DNA of 64,000 bases from CAWCWN01 sp963799245 (GTDB taxonomy: Bacteria > Chloroflexota > Ktedonobacteria > Ktedonobacterales > Ktedonobacteraceae), in the NCBI GenBank assembly GCA_963799245.1, contig CAWCWN010000001.1:1-64000 (forward strand). Direction: 5' to 3'. The position numbers were made by a program, and so were the translations under genes. How positions within the stretch are numbered: the stretch's first letter is position 1; the number at the start of each line of letters is the position of its first letter. The notes below the pieces were generated by a model. The model was not told where the DNA came from, ran no database searches, and was given only the letters and a program-made list of their open reading frames with translations. Shown here one piece after another: positions 63,775-64,000 of the stretch.

Positions 63775-64000
63775 CCCTTTGTTAATGCCTCCTGCACACC
63801 CAGTTCGTTGTTCAGGCCAGGATCTGTACCTTCCTCACGCAGATGCAACTGTAACCACACACCATCTAACTCTCATTATCACATCGAGGTTTATCTTTTG
63901 CAAGTCAGGCACGACTTACTTCCCCTGCCTCCAGACTATTATGATATAACGAGCGGCCATCTGTGGCGTTCTGATCAGGCTTTACCCCATCCAGCTTCCT

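Noticed and set aside
1..64000. CRISPR arrays, tRNA or rRNA genes
   Set aside because: No regularly spaced repeats, tRNA-like cloverleaf or conserved rRNA stretch was recognised. The dispersed repeats are IS ends and MITEs.

Overview
The window looks like part of a Chloroflexota genome, most likely class Ktedonobacteria. This rests on a very high load of diverse insertion sequences, host genes of types common in that group (baeRF3-like, DUF2173, DUF4395/thioredoxin, mannosyl-3-phosphoglycerate synthase, pentapeptide-TIR) and mixed GC content. It is an inference: there is no rRNA marker. I saw no rRNA, tRNA or CRISPR array.

Layout. 1-9.8 kb is a pile of broken insertion sequences (IS701/IS4-like, IS481-like, IS1-like, IS3-like, ISAs1, and a MULE/ISL3-like element with 7-bp target duplications) around one host gene, a sulfotransferase. 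10-14.4 kb has a small host gene, an IS1634 element that splits a 58-aa zinc-finger gene, and transposase fragments joined at a 66-bp palindrome. 14.5-16.8 kb is a minus-strand operon (PhnD-like binding protein, PIG-L deacetylase, unknown protein). It is followed by a complete IS4-family element with an 11-bp target duplication. 19-28.7 kb holds catabolic and stress genes: amidohydrolase, a frameshifted phenylacetate-CoA ligase, DUF2173, thioredoxin plus DUF4395, a methylmalonyl-CoA decarboxylase-like crotonase, an SDR, a cupin and Hsp20. 29.4-35.6 kb has the second MULE/ISL3-like element, mpgS with its 3' end altered by a MITE, and an IS1-like element cutting an mgtC-like gene. 36-43.9 kb has a broken baeRF3 gene, a fatty acid desaturase with an amber codon, a cupin, a pentapeptide-TIR protein, an F420-type oxidoreductase with a frameshift and two small conserved genes. 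44-49.5 kb has two copies of one IS3-like family, a Uma2 gene and a nested decayed TnpB element. 49.7-57.3 kb has a secreted C39-like protein and a sugar ABC transporter in which the binding protein is cut by IS701 and one permease by IS630. 57.5-60 kb is an IS6 element cut by IS110. 61-63.8 kb has two membrane proteins.

The unifying theme is a mobile-element ecosystem whose parts can be matched to each other. An IS3-like family with ends TGTGCTGGCTAC...GTAGCCAGCACA has three copies here. The same ends cap a 161-bp MITE, four palindromes of about 65 bp that are little more than two ends back to back, and about ten solo ends, many at the exact breakpoints of truncated genes. A second MITE family (about 160 bp, ends GGTATTGTCAACTTA) has three copies. 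A third (125 bp, ISAs1-type ends) lies in mpgS with a 10-bp target duplication. Several insertions can be undone on paper to give uninterrupted host genes.

The sugar transporter is probably non-functional because two of its three genes are interrupted. Many remaining host genes carry single-base frameshifts or one nonsense codon. This could be real decay or sequence error, and the two cannot be separated from the sequence alone.
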